Origin: Bacteroidota bacterium
GTDB taxonomy: Bacteria; Bacteroidota; Bacteroidia; Palsa-965
DNA length: 64,000 nt
NCBI GenBank assembly: GCA_020402865.1
Contig: JADBYT010000024.1
Coordinates: 1-64,000 of the forward strand
Reading direction: 5' to 3'
The number at the start of each line of letters is the position of its first letter. Positions within the stretch are counted from its first letter, which is position 1. A program made the position numbers and the translations under genes. A model generated the notes under the pieces. That model saw only the letters and a program-made list of their open reading frames with translations, searched no databases and was not told where the DNA came from. Below, piece after piece: positions 15,770-25,214 of the stretch.

Positions 15770-16932
15770 AACGTTTTCTTCTCGCGGGCCATGCGTTTCA
15801 GTAATACGCAGGGGCGGTAGCGGTCTTCGCCGTATTCGGTGTAAAGATTTTCGAGCGTGGCAAGTACGTTCGCAATGCCAATTTCATCGGCCCATTTCAG
15901 CAAACCTTTCGGGTAGTTAACACCTTTGGTCATGGCCGTGTCAAGATCATCGCGTGTGGCAATGCCGAGGTAAAACGCATCTGCCGCTTCGTTGATAAGC
16001 ATAGCCAGCACGCGGTTCAGAATTTCGTTGGCAAGTGTTTCGTCTTTCTTTGGCTCAGGCATAACGGCGCCCGGCGAATAGTCGTAATAACCACGTCCGG
16101 TTTTGCGGCCAAATCGTTTGGCTTCGTAAAGTCGTTTTTGGGTAAACGAAGGTTTGAAACGCGGTTCGTAAAAGAACTGCTCCCACACGGTTTCAGTTAC
16201 TTTGTAGTTGATGTCGTTGCCGATAAAATCCATCAGTTCAAACGGGCCCATGCGGAAACCGCCCGCTGTTTTCAGCGCGTAATCGATGGTGGCAAAATCA
16301 GCAATACCTTCTTCGTAAATACGTATCGACTCGCCGTAGTACGAACGCGCCACGCGGTTTACAATAAATCCGGGTGTGTCTTTGGTAAGCACCGTAGTTT
16401 TGCCCCAGCTGTCAATAGTAGCTTTCGCAGCAAGCAGCAGCGTTTCATCAGTAGCTACGCCGGGAATAATTTCTACCAGCGGCATAAGCGGCGCCGGATT
16501 GAAGAAGTGAATGCCCAGCACACGCTCCGGCTTTTTGCAGGCCGATGCGATGAGTGTGATGGAAAGTGACGATGTATTGCTGGCCAGCATACAGTTTTCG
16601 CTTACAATGCTTTCGAGTTTGCCAAACACATCCTGTTTCACATCGAGCCGCTCTACAATTGCTTCGATAATGAGCGCACAGGGCGCAAAGGTATCGAGCG
16701 TGGTGGCGTAGGTGAAACGGCTTTGAATTTGCTGCGCGGCTTCGGCAGTGAGTTTGCCTTTTTCGGTGAGTTTATTCAGCGTGGCAGCCAGATCGGTTTT
16801 GGCTTTATCGAGCTGGGCGGCGTTTGTATCAAACAAAATTACAGCGTGTCCGGCTGTGGCAGCTACCTGCGCAATGCCCGCGCCCATGGCTCCGGCGCCA
16901 ATTACACCAATTACGGAAGATGTGGAAAGCAT
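15763..16932 (-). CDS. 3-hydroxyacyl-CoA dehydrogenase
   Basis: Oxidises 3-hydroxyacyl-CoA to 3-ketoacyl-CoA with NAD in beta-oxidation or aromatic degradation. The 389-aa protein has the Rossmann motif GVIGAGAMGAGIAQVAATAG at about residues 8-27. The catalytic region SNTSSLSIT and HFFNPAPLMPLVEIIPG near 140, with the catalytic His, is present, and DTPGFIVNRV lies near 187. Two C-terminal HCDH domains follow, the last compact and incomplete. PaaH/PaaC-type enzymes of phenylacetate degradation look like this, but no other paa genes are here. It sits 4 bp after the enoyl-CoA hydratase gene. Confidence 0.92.
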   Translation of the reverse strand: MLSTSSVIGVIGAGAMGAGIAQVAATAGHAVILFDTNAAQLDKAKTDLAATLNKLTEKGKLTAEAAQQIQSRFTYATTLDTFAPCALIIEAIVERLDVKQDVFGKLESIVSENCMLASNTSSLSITLIASACKKPERVLGIHFFNPAPLMPLVEIIPGVATDETLLLAAKATIDSWGKTTVLTKDTPGFIVNRVARSYYGESIRIYEEGIADFATIDYALKTAGGFRMGPFELMDFIGNDINYKVTETVWEQFFYEPRFKPSFTQKRLYEAKRFGRKTGRGYYDYSPGAVMPEPKKDETLANEILNRVLAMLINEAADAFYLGIATRDDLDTAMTKGVNYPKGLLKWADEIGIANVLATLENLYTEYGEDRYRPCVLLKRMAREKKTFY

Positions 16933-16936
16933 ACGA

Positions 16937-17719
16937 TCAGCGGCCTTTGAATTCGGGTTTGCGTTTTTCGAGGAAAGCAGTTACGCCTTCGTTGTAGTCG
17001 TACGTTTGTGCCGCTGTAACCTGCTCTTCACCTTCGCGTGCAAGCTGCTGCGCAAGGCTGTTGGTGGCCGATTCGTTGAGCAGCCGTTTGGTAAGACCAA
17101 TTCCTTTGGTGGGCATTGCCGCCAGTGTGGTGGCGGTTTGCAGCGCAGTGTCCATAAGCGCGGCATCGTCGCACACTTTGTAAAGCATACCCATTTGCAA
17201 GGCATCGGCCGCAGTCACTTTATCGCCCAGCATCATCAGTGCCGATGCACGCTGAAAACCAATCAGACGCGGCAAAAAGAAGGTTCCGCCGCTATCGGGA
17301 ATCAGCCCGATTTTACTGAATGCCTGAATAAACGAAGCCGAAGCGGCCGACAACACTACATCGCAGGCCAGTGCAATGTTGGCACCCGCGCCGGCAGCCA
17401 CACCATTTACCGCACATACAACAGGCTTTTCAATGGCGCGCAGCTTGAGAATAATAGGGTTGTAATGTTCGGTTACAATGTTTTCAATGCCCGGGCCATC
17501 CGGGTCAATGGCTTCCGAAAGATCCTGCCCGGCGCAAAATGCCTTGCCGTTTCCGGTAAGCAAGAGGCAGCGCACTTCTTCATCGGCAGCAGCAGCATCA
17601 AGCGCGGCCTGCAATTGCAGCGCCATTTCGCGGTTAAAGCTGTTGAATTTATCGGGACGGTTGAGGCGGATGATTAATACGTTTCCGCTTTTTTCGGTAA
17701 GAATCGGTTGTTCACTCAT
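16937..17719 (-). CDS. enoyl-CoA hydratase/isomerase family (PaaG-like)
   Basis: A 260-aa crotonase-fold protein. The ATG at 17719 is preferred over 17767 because a -7 box lies directly upstream. Oxyanion-hole segments are GKAFCAGQDLSEA near residue 62 and NGVAAGAGANIALACDVVL near 106. The catalytic-region FSKIGLIPDSGGTFFLPRL near 135, with Asp, resembles 2-(1,2-epoxy-1,2-dihydrophenyl)acetyl-CoA isomerase. It may therefore belong to phenylacetate catabolism, or serve general fatty-acid oxidation with its partner dehydrogenase. The two genes form a compact operon. Confidence 0.9.
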   Translation of the reverse strand: MSEQPILTEKSGNVLIIRLNRPDKFNSFNREMALQLQAALDAAAADEEVRCLLLTGNGKAFCAGQDLSEAIDPDGPGIENIVTEHYNPIILKLRAIEKPVVCAVNGVAAGAGANIALACDVVLSAASASFIQAFSKIGLIPDSGGTFFLPRLIGFQRASALMMLGDKVTAADALQMGMLYKVCDDAALMDTALQTATTLAAMPTKGIGLTKRLLNESATNSLAQQLAREGEEQVTAAQTYDYNEGVTAFLEKRKPEFKGR

Positions 17720-17725
17720 ACGTTG

Positions 17726-17733
17726 CAAATGTA
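17726..17733 (-). promoter_or_regulatory. -7 box of the enoyl-CoA hydratase operon
   Basis: The minus strand reads TACATTTG, 6 nt before the ATG at 17719. It decides the start and predicts a leaderless mRNA. Confidence 0.6.
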
Positions 17734-17767
17734 GCAAAGCCCGGCCAAAACACATCACCATAAACAC

Positions 17768-17799
17768 AACAACGGCTCCCTGTGCAGAGAGCCGTTGTT
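17768..17799 (-). terminator. terminator of lipoprotein 17825
   Basis: A perfect 11-bp stem (17768-17778 with 17789-17799) lying just after the stop of the minus-strand lipoprotein. T-rich bases flank both sides. Confidence 0.75.
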
Positions 17800-17824
17800 T
17801 TTAATCGCAACTTCAGCAGAGCGG

Positions 17825-18670
17825 TTAGCGAAGCTGGATTGTGTAAGTGTTGTTGCCAATGGTTACGGTTGCAATATTGTCGCAGGCGCCGTTGCCAAAA
17901 TCAACTGTGCGCATGGGGCGGTTTGAGGGTGTGAGCTGCAGCACACCTTGTGTAAAGTGGCGGCGGCAACCGAGAGCCATGTTGCGGATGAGCGGGCTGG
18001 TGATTTGCATGGTGTAGCTTTGTCCGCTTGCGCTGGTGCCGCTGGCTGAGCCGGTTACCGAGTAAATATCGTCGCTCCATACAGCCGTGCTTTCACCTTG
18101 TACCCATTCGCGCTGGCGCTGTGAGGTCCAGGTTATGGTGCCGCCGTTGTTGGCCAGTACAATCTGTCCGTTCACATCAACATCATACACGGTGTGGCCG
18201 GCTGCATTGGGGCCGAGGTTGCTTACCGTTTTAGTGCCCAGTACCTGGTTGTCGTTTACAAAGTAGTTGTCGAAGGTTACGGTGTGAGTGTGGCCTGCAT
18301 CGCGGAAGCGGCCGTTATAAACCACAATTACTTTTCCACGGCGGTTGCGTCCATCGTTGCCGGTGCAGTTTGTGGTGCCGAAGTCGATGGTGAGTGTATC
18401 ATTATCGGTCGAGATAAGTGAGTCGAACGTAATGGTTGCACAGGCGTTGAGAGTACCTTCGAGATCACCCACGCGGTAGTTGGTGAGATCGCCGGTGCGG
18501 CCTGCTTCGTCGGTAAAGTTGGCTACGTCGCTGAAAGTGGCTTCGGCCAGTGCGTTGTCGGTGGCGGCATTGGTGTCGGTATCTTCTTCTTCACGGCGGC
18601 AGCCTGTTACGAGTACTGCACTAAGTGCAAGAACGGGAAGAGTGCGGGAGAAAATGCGCTGGATATTCAT
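17825..18670 (-). CDS. hypothetical lipoprotein
   Basis: A 281-aa predicted lipoprotein with a signal peptide ending in the lipobox VTGC (Cys24), then an acidic linker RREEEDTDTN. The mature part is beta-rich with many Thr, Asn and Gly residues: TLTIDFGTTNCTGNDGRNRR near residue 94, VVYNGRF and VTFDNYFVNDNQVLGTKTV. Three short Cys-containing segments could form disulfides. I know no named family for it; similar proteins occur widely in Bacteroidota. It appears monocistronic. Confidence 0.78.
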   Translation of the reverse strand: MNIQRIFSRTLPVLALSAVLVTGCRREEEDTDTNAATDNALAEATFSDVANFTDEAGRTGDLTNYRVGDLEGTLNACATITFDSLISTDNDTLTIDFGTTNCTGNDGRNRRGKVIVVYNGRFRDAGHTHTVTFDNYFVNDNQVLGTKTVSNLGPNAAGHTVYDVDVNGQIVLANNGGTITWTSQRQREWVQGESTAVWSDDIYSVTGSASGTSASGQSYTMQITSPLIRNMALGCRRHFTQGVLQLTPSNRPMRTVDFGNGACDNIATVTIGNNTYTIQLR

Positions 18671-18785
18671 CGGTGTTGGTTTTTTATGTGAATGTTGTTG
18701 TTGCTGTTTGTTGTCGTTATGACTCAGCTACAACTCCGGGGTTTAACCCGCCAATGAAATTTTTTTAAGAAAATTTATGATTCCC

Positions 18786-19565
18786 TTATTTTACAAGGGT
18801 TTGCCGGCGCATTTCGGCGCAAATAATTCCTGCCGCCACGCCCGCATTGAGCGATTCGGCTCCCTGACCGCTGCTAAACGAAGGTATTGTAATGTGATGC
18901 GAAACCATATTTTTCACCGCATCGCTGATGCCGTGCGATTCGCTGCCGATGATAATAATGCCGTTTGGGGCAAAGCCGGTGCTGTAAACCGACTGGCCCT
19001 GAAGAAAGGTGCCGTAAACCGGCAGTGTATTGTTTGAGAGGCTGGCTGTTTCGGCAAGGAAAGCGGGCAAATCTACCTCGGCGGTTTGCACGCGGGCCAG
19101 CGAACCCATGGTGGCCTGCACGGTTTTTGGGTTCCACACCTCAGCCGTATCGCCCGAGCAGAGTACGCGCTCAATGCCAAACCAGTCGGCAATACGTATG
19201 AGTGTGCCGAGGTTGCCGGGGTCGCGTATGCCGTCGGCAGCGAGGGTGTAGCCGCCCAGCACATCGGCCGGAGCAATGGCAGCAGCAGGGATTTCAAACA
19301 CGGCCAGCACATCGGGTGCGGTGCTGAGCGAGGAAATGCGGGCCATGTCTTTTTCGTCGGCCGTATCCGTATCCGCTTTACATGCCGGCGGAAGCTGGTG
19401 GGTGTGCCACCAGTTTTGCGTGGCAGCCACATAGCGGCAGGGCAGGGCAGCGTGCAGGAGTTCGAGCACGGTTTTAGTGCCTTCGGCCACAAACAAACCT
19501 TGTTCGCGGCGGGTTTTCTTCTGCTGCAGGGCACGCAGAAAAGCGATTCTGTTTTTTGAGATCAT
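18786..19565 (-). CDS. TrmH/SpoU family RNA methyltransferase
   Basis: A 259-aa SPOUT-fold enzyme that methylates a 2'-OH of rRNA or tRNA with S-adenosylmethionine. The N-terminus RREQGLFVAEGTKTVLELL is the substrate-binding domain typical of the family. The catalytic domain has motif 1 (IRDPGNLGTLIRIADWFG near residue 131), motif 2 (IIIIGSESHGISDAVKN near 204) and motif 3 (IPSFSSGQGAESLNAGVAAG near 226), forming the trefoil knot. The exact target nucleotide cannot be told. It is divergent from tamL, with back-to-back promoters. Confidence 0.92.
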   Translation of the reverse strand: MISKNRIAFLRALQQKKTRREQGLFVAEGTKTVLELLHAALPCRYVAATQNWWHTHQLPPACKADTDTADEKDMARISSLSTAPDVLAVFEIPAAAIAPADVLGGYTLAADGIRDPGNLGTLIRIADWFGIERVLCSGDTAEVWNPKTVQATMGSLARVQTAEVDLPAFLAETASLSNNTLPVYGTFLQGQSVYSTGFAPNGIIIIGSESHGISDAVKNMVSHHITIPSFSSGQGAESLNAGVAAGIICAEMRRQTLVK

Positions 19566-19585
19566 CCGATAACCAATTCAGGCAC

Positions 19586-19593
19586 TATATTTG
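19586..19593 (+). promoter_or_regulatory. -7 box of tamL
   Basis: TATATTTG, with about 29 nt to the start of tamL. It directly abuts the oppositely oriented box for the methyltransferase. Confidence 0.6.
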
Positions 19594-19601
19594 CAAAAAT
19601 A
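19594..19601 (-). promoter_or_regulatory. -7 box of the TrmH-like gene
   Basis: The minus strand reads TATTTTTG, 28 nt before the ATG at 19565. The two boxes are adjacent with no gap. Confidence 0.5.
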
Positions 19602-19622
19602 GCAACTGCTTTATTCTTTTCC

Positions 19623-22184
19623 GTGTTCCGTTCAGCCGTTTCACTCTTTCTGACCCTTGTTCTGGCCCTGCTGGTGCTTGCCGATTCAGGCTGTGCCACC
19701 CGGCGCCTTAACAAAAAGAAAAATCAGAAACTGCTGCGCCGGGTGGAAATTCTTAACACCGGAAAAAAGCCCGACAAAAGCGATCTGAATGCCTACGTAA
19801 AGCAAAAGCCCAACCGAAGGGTGGTTATTGTACCGCTTTACCTCCAGATCTATAACCTGGTGAATCCGAAACGTGATTCTGTTCGTCAGATAAGAAAGCT
19901 GGAAAAATACAATGCGAAAAAACAGCGGTACGAGAACAACCCCAAACGCCGCAACGGCTCCTATCGCCGCGAACCCAAAAAACGCCGCACCGTAGGCCAG
20001 TTCCTTCAAAGCATTGGCGAAGCCCCGGTAGTTTACGACAGCACACTTACCGAACGTACACATAAACAGTTTGAACTTTACCTGCACAACAAAGGCTATT
20101 TTGATGCCGTGGTAAAGGATACCACATTCAACCGCCGTCTTTTGTTTTTTCAGCGCAATGCACTTTTGCGCTCAATTAATGATTCTACGGTGAAAATGCC
20201 GTGGAAATTCCGCTTTAAAATCGGCCCCAACCGTAACCGTAAAGTCCATCTGTATTATTATATCGACCCCAAACAACCCTACGTAGTACGCAATGTAAGT
20301 TATGATGTGCAGGATCCCCAGCTTGCGCTGCTGGTAAATGAAGATAAAGACTCCTGCTATCTTCTGCCGCGTAACCCCGGTGAGTTTGTAAACTACGATA
20401 TGGATGTTTTTTCGGCCGAACGCGACCGCATTACCCGGAACCTGCGTAATAAAGGCTATTACCAGTTTACCAAAGATTACGTTCGCTTTGAAGTCGATTC
20501 CTCGTCGCGCGGACATTATGCCGATGTAATTATCCGCATCCGGAGTCCGCGTCAGCAGGTTTCCGATACCTCCTGGGTGCCCACTGATCACAAACGCTAT
20601 TATGTGCGAAATATCACTGTGCGCACCATTACTTCGGTGCAGGAGCTTAAAAACGACGATGCTCCGCGCGAACTGATTACCCATGTTGATCACGACGGTA
20701 CACGTACCATTCAATTTTTGCGCGATACGCTGCGCGAGCCCGAGTTTCCCTACAAACCCGAAGTACTTACTTCACGCATCCTCATCGACCATAACGGTGC
20801 GTTGTATAATGAGTCGGAGTTTGCGGCTACTTACCGCCAGCTTATCAGTTTGCGCCTTTTTCGCCAGGTGTTTGTGAACGCCCGTGCCGTGGGGGCCGAT
20901 CAGGTGGACTGCGAAATTGTGCTTATTCCGATCATGCGCCAGTCGTATCAGTTGCAGGTGGAAGGCACCAACACGGGCGGTAACCTGGGCATCGGCGGAC
21001 AGTTTGCATTTCAGAACAACAATCTTTTCCGTGGAGCTGAAATGCTCGAATTCCGTTTGCGCGGCGGTACGGAAGCCCAGCAGCCAATTACCCAAACCAC
21101 GCAGAACGGCCCTGAGCAGGTAACGCTGAACACGATTGAGGCGGGTGCCGAAATTTCGCTCAATATTCCGCGCGCAATGGCTCCCTACAACCTCTTTCCC
21201 TTTGCCCGTGCCGAAGGACGACGCACTACTTTCCTTACTTCATTTAACTACCAGCGCCGGTTGGATTACGACCGTACCATCTTCAACCTTTCTTACGGTT
21301 ACAATTTCAGTATGGGGCGGTTTGGGCGCATGGGTATTTACCTGCAGGAGTTTAATGTGGTAAGGGTAACCCCCAAAGCCGGTCTGGCCGATTTACTCAA
21401 TGCCAATACTGATCCCGTATTGCGTTATCGTTTTACCGATCACTTCATCAATGAAAGCCGTATTTCCTACACACTCAACACGCAAAACCCCAAGAAATCG
21501 CGCGATGTACATTACCTGAAAGCCGATGCGGGCATATCCGGGAACATTATGCGCTTTTTCTTCGAGCGTTCCAATGCCGTGCCTGATCAGAACGGCTCAT
21601 ACCGGGTATTTGGCATTCCGTTTTCGCAGTATGTGCGCGTGGCGGCTACCTACATCTATTCACGCCGTTTTGGTGACCACCAGCAACTGGTTTTGCGTGT
21701 GGCACAGGGTGTGGGTGTGCCGCTCGATAATTTTCCTGCCATGCCGCTTGAGAAAAGCTTTTTTGCAGGCGGTACAAACGGCATCCGTGCCTGGGAAGCC
21801 CGAAGCCTCGGCCCCGGGTCCTATCCCGTGCCAGCCAATGAACAGTTTGCCCAGTTTGGCGATGTGCAGGCCGAGTACAACATTGAACTCCGTTTCCGCA
21901 TTACCAATACCCTCAAAGGCGCCGTGTTTGCCGATGGGGGCAACATCTGGCTCCTGCGCCCCGACACCACCCGCCCGAACGGCAATTTCGAGTTCTCTCG
22001 CTTTGTAAACGATCTTGCTTTCGGTCCCGGCTTTGGTTTACGTTACGACCTCAGCTTCTTCATTATTCGTCTCGACCTCGCCTTCAAAATGCGCGATCCC
22101 TCATTACCCTACGGCGAACGCTGGTGGATCGGGCAGCGCCCGCTGGGCAGCAACCTCAATTTTGGCATCGGTTATCCGTTTTAA
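19623..22184 (+). CDS. tamL: BamA/TamA-family outer membrane lipoprotein TamL
   Basis: An 853-aa Omp85-type outer membrane protein. Unlike Gram-negative TamA, the N-terminus is a lipoprotein signal (ADSGC, Cys at about residue 24), as in the Bacteroidota TamL branch. A basic linker is followed by POTRA-like repeats (residues about 100-420, e.g. YYVRNITVRTITS). A C-terminal 16-strand barrel follows, with the family segments GGTNGIRAWEARSLGPGSY near 720 and a final beta-signal Phe (FGIGYPF). TamL works with TamB in outer membrane assembly; no tamB lies beside it. Confidence 0.88.
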   Translation: MFRSAVSLFLTLVLALLVLADSGCATRRLNKKKNQKLLRRVEILNTGKKPDKSDLNAYVKQKPNRRVVIVPLYLQIYNLVNPKRDSVRQIRKLEKYNAKKQRYENNPKRRNGSYRREPKKRRTVGQFLQSIGEAPVVYDSTLTERTHKQFELYLHNKGYFDAVVKDTTFNRRLLFFQRNALLRSINDSTVKMPWKFRFKIGPNRNRKVHLYYYIDPKQPYVVRNVSYDVQDPQLALLVNEDKDSCYLLPRNPGEFVNYDMDVFSAERDRITRNLRNKGYYQFTKDYVRFEVDSSSRGHYADVIIRIRSPRQQVSDTSWVPTDHKRYYVRNITVRTITSVQELKNDDAPRELITHVDHDGTRTIQFLRDTLREPEFPYKPEVLTSRILIDHNGALYNESEFAATYRQLISLRLFRQVFVNARAVGADQVDCEIVLIPIMRQSYQLQVEGTNTGGNLGIGGQFAFQNNNLFRGAEMLEFRLRGGTEAQQPITQTTQNGPEQVTLNTIEAGAEISLNIPRAMAPYNLFPFARAEGRRTTFLTSFNYQRRLDYDRTIFNLSYGYNFSMGRFGRMGIYLQEFNVVRVTPKAGLADLLNANTDPVLRYRFTDHFINESRISYTLNTQNPKKSRDVHYLKADAGISGNIMRFFFERSNAVPDQNGSYRVFGIPFSQYVRVAATYIYSRRFGDHQQLVLRVAQGVGVPLDNFPAMPLEKSFFAGGTNGIRAWEARSLGPGSYPVPANEQFAQFGDVQAEYNIELRFRITNTLKGAVFADGGNIWLLRPDTTRPNGNFEFSRFVNDLAFGPGFGLRYDLSFFIIRLDLAFKMRDPSLPYGERWWIGQRPLGSNLNFGIGYPF

Positions 22185-22267
22185 CCATTCGAAGGTATTA
22201 TTCTTTGATTATCAGGTTGTTAGTTAACACTTTGCCGATTGGCAGGCCAAAACGTGCACAGATTTGT

Positions 22268-22275
22268 TAGCTTTG
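22268..22275 (+). promoter_or_regulatory. -7 box of fbaB
   Basis: TAGCTTTG, 28 nt before the ATG. No good -33 element is seen. Confidence 0.5.
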
Positions 22276-22303
22276 CCTCCCTGAACGATCAACAGAACCG
22301 GCA

Positions 22304-23359
22304 ATGGCCATCGATAAAATCCAGCAACTCCTTGGCGATCAGGCAGAAAGCCTGCTCAATCACACATGTAAAATCTCCCGCGATCAGCTTCACCTGCCCG
22401 GTGGCGATTTCGTGGACCGCATTTTTGCTCAAACCAACCGCAGTCCGCAGGTGCTCCGCAGCCTTCAGGCACTCTACGGCACAGGTCGTTTGGCCAATAC
22501 CGGCTATATGTCAATTCTTCCTGTCGATCAGGGAATTGAACACTCTGCCGGCGCTTCCTTCGCTCCGAATCCGATTTATTTCGATGGCGAAAACATTGTA
22601 AAGCTTGCCATTGAAGGCGGTTGCAATGCTGTGGCTACCACGTATGGTGTGCTGGCTTCAGTATCGCGCAAATACGCCCATAAAATTCCGTTTGTGGTAA
22701 AAATCAACCACAACGAATTTCTCAGCTACCCTAACAAGTATGATCAGGTAATGTTTGGCTCTGTAGAAGAAGCCTGGAACCTGGGCGCTGTGGCTGTGGG
22801 TGCTACCATTTACTTTGGTTCTGACGAATCGGCCCGCCAGATTCAGGAAGTATCCGCTGCTTTCGAACGTGCGCACGAACTGGGCATGGCTACCATTCTC
22901 TGGTGCTACCTGCGCAACCCCGGCTTCAAGAAAGACGGTGTTGATTATCACGCCGCGGCAGACCTTACCAGCCAGGCCAACCACCTGGGCGTAACCATTC
23001 AGGCCGATATTATCAAACAAAAACTGCCCGTGAACAACGGTGGCTACAACGCTACAGGCCACGGCAAAACACATCCCAAAGTATATTCCGAACTCAGCAG
23101 CGATCACCCGATTGATCTTTGCCGCTATCAGGTAGCCAACTGCTACATGGGCCGCATGGGACTTATCAATTCGGGTGGCGAATCAAAAGGCGCTTCCGAC
23201 CTTGCCGAAGCCGTAGCCACAGCCGTGATCAACAAGCGTGCTGGCGGTCAGGGCCTCATTTCAGGTAGAAAAGCCTTCCAGAAACCCCTGAACGAAGGCA
23301 TTGCATTGCTCAACGCCATTCAGGATGTTTACCTGTCTAATGAAGTGACGATTGCTTAA
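22304..23359 (+). CDS. fbaB: fructose-bisphosphate aldolase, class I (FbaB/DhnA type)
   Basis: Cleaves fructose 1,6-bisphosphate to glyceraldehyde 3-phosphate and dihydroxyacetone phosphate through a Schiff base. The 351-aa protein belongs to the DeoC/FbaB family: [19 protein letters not shown] near residue 68, [13 protein letters not shown] near 128, [19 protein letters not shown] near 161 and [16 protein letters not shown] near 229, which contains the Schiff-base Lys region. The family is typical of Archaea and many Bacteroidota. It has its own promoter and lies 29 bp upstream of accD. Confidence 0.93.
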   Translation: MAIDKIQQLLGDQAESLLNHTCKISRDQLHLPGGDFVDRIFAQTNRSPQVLRSLQALYGTGRLANTGYMSILPVDQGIEHSAGASFAPNPIYFDGENIVKLAIEGGCNAVATTYGVLASVSRKYAHKIPFVVKINHNEFLSYPNKYDQVMFGSVEEAWNLGAVAVGATIYFGSDESARQIQEVSAAFERAHELGMATILWCYLRNPGFKKDGVDYHAAADLTSQANHLGVTIQADIIKQKLPVNNGGYNATGHGKTHPKVYSELSSDHPIDLCRYQVANCYMGRMGLINSGGESKGASDLAEAVATAVINKRAGGQGLISGRKAFQKPLNEGIALLNAIQDVYLSNEVTIA

Positions 23360-23388
23360 CCGCATCATCACTCCCCAACATTGTATTC

Positions 23389-24234
23389 ATGAGCTGGTTT
23401 AAACGCATCAAGGAAGGGATTACCACTTCCACCAAAGAGAAGAAAGAAACCCCCGAAGGGCTCTGGTACAAGTGTAAGTCATGCAAAAAGGTAATTCCTA
23501 CTACCGAGCATGTGGCTAATCACTATGTATGTCCCAACTGCGGGTATCACGAACGAATTGGTTCGGAAGAATACTTTACGATCCTGTTCGACGAGCAGGA
23601 AGCGGAAGAGCTTTTCCCGAATCTCACCTCTGGTGATCCGCTGCAGTTTACGGATACAAAAAAGTATCCGGCCCGCGTAGCCGAATCGCAGCAGAAAACA
23701 GGTTTGAAAGATGCCATCCGCGCCGCACACGGCAAAGTAGGCGGTCATGAGATGGTGGTGTGCTGTATGGATTTCAGCTTCATCGGAGGTTCAATGGGTT
23801 CAGTAGTGGGCGAGAAGATTGCCCGCTCCATTGAAGTGTGCCTGGAGAAAAAAATTCCGCTGCTCATCATTTCCAAATCAGGCGGCGCGCGTATGATGGA
23901 AGCTGCTCATTCGCTTATGCAGATGGCCAAAACATCGGCACGTCTGGCTCAGCTCGATGATGCCGGCATTCCGTACATCTCGCTGCTCACCGATCCTACC
24001 ACCGGCGGTGTTACAGCCTCTTACGCCATGCTTGGCGACCTGAACATTGCCGAACCGGGTTCACTCATCGGCTTTGCCGGTCCGCGTGTGGTAAAGGAAA
24101 CTATCGGTAAAGATCTGCCTAAAGGCTTTCAAACCGCCGAGTTTGTACTTGAACATGGCTTCCTCGATGCCATTGTGCCCCGTACTGAGCTTAAAGCAAA
24201 GCTGGTGCAGTTGCTCAGCCTTTTTAAAGGTTGA
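23389..24234 (+). CDS. accD: acetyl-CoA carboxylase carboxyltransferase subunit beta
   Basis: With AccA, transfers the carboxyl group from carboxybiotin to acetyl-CoA, giving malonyl-CoA for fatty acid synthesis. The 281-aa protein has the N-terminal zinc ribbon (CKSCKK and CPNCGY, four Cys at about residues 28-50). The crotonase-like carboxyltransferase domain shows [18 protein letters not shown] near 125, [20 protein letters not shown] near 163 and [18 protein letters not shown] near 202. It follows fbaB closely and may be co-transcribed. The length is typical. Confidence 0.96.
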   Translation: MSWFKRIKEGITTSTKEKKETPEGLWYKCKSCKKVIPTTEHVANHYVCPNCGYHERIGSEEYFTILFDEQEAEELFPNLTSGDPLQFTDTKKYPARVAESQQKTGLKDAIRAAHGKVGGHEMVVCCMDFSFIGGSMGSVVGEKIARSIEVCLEKKIPLLIISKSGGARMMEAAHSLMQMAKTSARLAQLDDAGIPYISLLTDPTTGGVTASYAMLGDLNIAEPGSLIGFAGPRVVKETIGKDLPKGFQTAEFVLEHGFLDAIVPRTELKAKLVQLLSLFKG

Positions 24235-24261
24235 TTTTAGCCTGTTTATTGTTTATCTTTG
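24231..24261 (+). promoter_or_regulatory. promoter of the candidate toxin-antitoxin pair
   Basis: TATCTTTG at 24254-24261 with TTG at 24231-24233; the spacer is about 20 nt. The leader to 24298 is about 36 nt and AT-rich. Confidence 0.55.
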
Positions 24262-24297
24262 TATGAAGTTGCTTATGAGTAACTTATTTGTTTATTT

Positions 24298-24819
24298 ATG
24301 TTAGCTCACACAATTAATCAGGACTTTAATTATCCTATTTCACTGCTCAATCGAAGATATGGTGAAGTAAGTGGCATTGCGCGCACAAAATCGGCCACAG
24401 AAGAAAATCCTGATATCCATCTCAGCGATCAGGATGTATCTGCCTTAATGAAAGTCTTTGTCAGGATAAATGATAATCTTCGGGCAAAAGCATTTCGCTA
24501 CACACCCAGTCAGGCACAGGAAGCCTATCAGCATGTTGTTGGAGCAGTAGATACATTAATCGCTCTTGATGAATTTCTTTCAACCAAAGAAATTACAGAT
24601 CAGGCTGATTTTGATTTGTATATGTCGGCAAAAAGCCTGATTTCAAGCTCAATCAAATTTATTGAGACACTACGCATTATTGCTGATGAGTCTATTACGG
24701 TGGATGAAAGTTCGGATGGTTACAACAACTATTTGTCTTCACTTGTTGCACACGGTCTTGGTAGTGAACGAATTAAATCAGGTAATTCGGTCGATGAATT
24801 ATTAAATGGTTTAGAGTAA
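24298..24819 (+). CDS. candidate antitoxin (unrecognised family)
   Basis: A 173-aa mostly helical acidic protein with no motif that I know. Its last base overlaps the start ATG of the RelE-like toxin (TAATG at 24817-24821), the arrangement of a coupled antitoxin-toxin pair. It is longer than most type II antitoxins (70-100 aa). The SSSIKFIETLRII and SLVAHGLGSERI segments suggest a C-terminal toxin-binding region, and no clear helix-turn-helix is visible. The genes are AT-rich and have their own promoter. The antitoxin role is inferred from gene order only. Confidence 0.6.
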   Translation: MLAHTINQDFNYPISLLNRRYGEVSGIARTKSATEENPDIHLSDQDVSALMKVFVRINDNLRAKAFRYTPSQAQEAYQHVVGAVDTLIALDEFLSTKEITDQADFDLYMSAKSLISSSIKFIETLRIIADESITVDESSDGYNNYLSSLVAHGLGSERIKSGNSVDELLNGLE

Positions 24820-25202
24820 TGGCATATAAGTTATCCCTGACCAAGAACTTCGAAAGAGACTTTAAGTCATTTGATCCCGGTGCGAAAACAAAAATTAAGG
24901 AAGCGATGAATGAAATTCATCACAATCCAGCGTCCGGCGAATTACTCAAGCATAACTTACAGGGACTTACCAGTTATCATTTTAACCGCAAGCCCGAAAT
25001 GCGTATTATTTACGCTGTTTATTCCTGCCACGAAAGAAAAGAAGGTATCCTATCCTGCCGTTTCGACGATATTCTGCACACAGATGAGGAACTGGAAACC
25101 TGCAACGGTCTTATTGAGTTTCTGTTTGTGAAAACCCGCGAGGAACTTAATAATGGTTACAAGGTAATCAAGGACACTGCCGCACGATTGAAGCGGGAAT
25201 GA
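24819..25202 (+). CDS. RelE/ParE-family toxin-like protein
   Basis: A 127-aa protein with a RelE-type core: YKLSLTKNFERDFKSFDPGA at the N-terminus, then LKHNLQGLTSYHFNRKPEM and RIIYAVYSCH, the strand-loop-strand typical of RelE-like ribonucleases. A further C-terminal helical tail (about 30 residues) goes beyond the minimal 90-aa fold. Basic residues such as the Arg in FNRKPEMRIIY could act on mRNA. It is coupled by a one-base overlap to the 173-aa upstream gene. Ribonuclease activity is inferred from family resemblance. Confidence 0.75.
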   Translation: MAYKLSLTKNFERDFKSFDPGAKTKIKEAMNEIHHNPASGELLKHNLQGLTSYHFNRKPEMRIIYAVYSCHERKEGILSCRFDDILHTDEELETCNGLIEFLFVKTREELNNGYKVIKDTAARLKRE

Positions 25203-25214
25203 GGGCGAAACATT

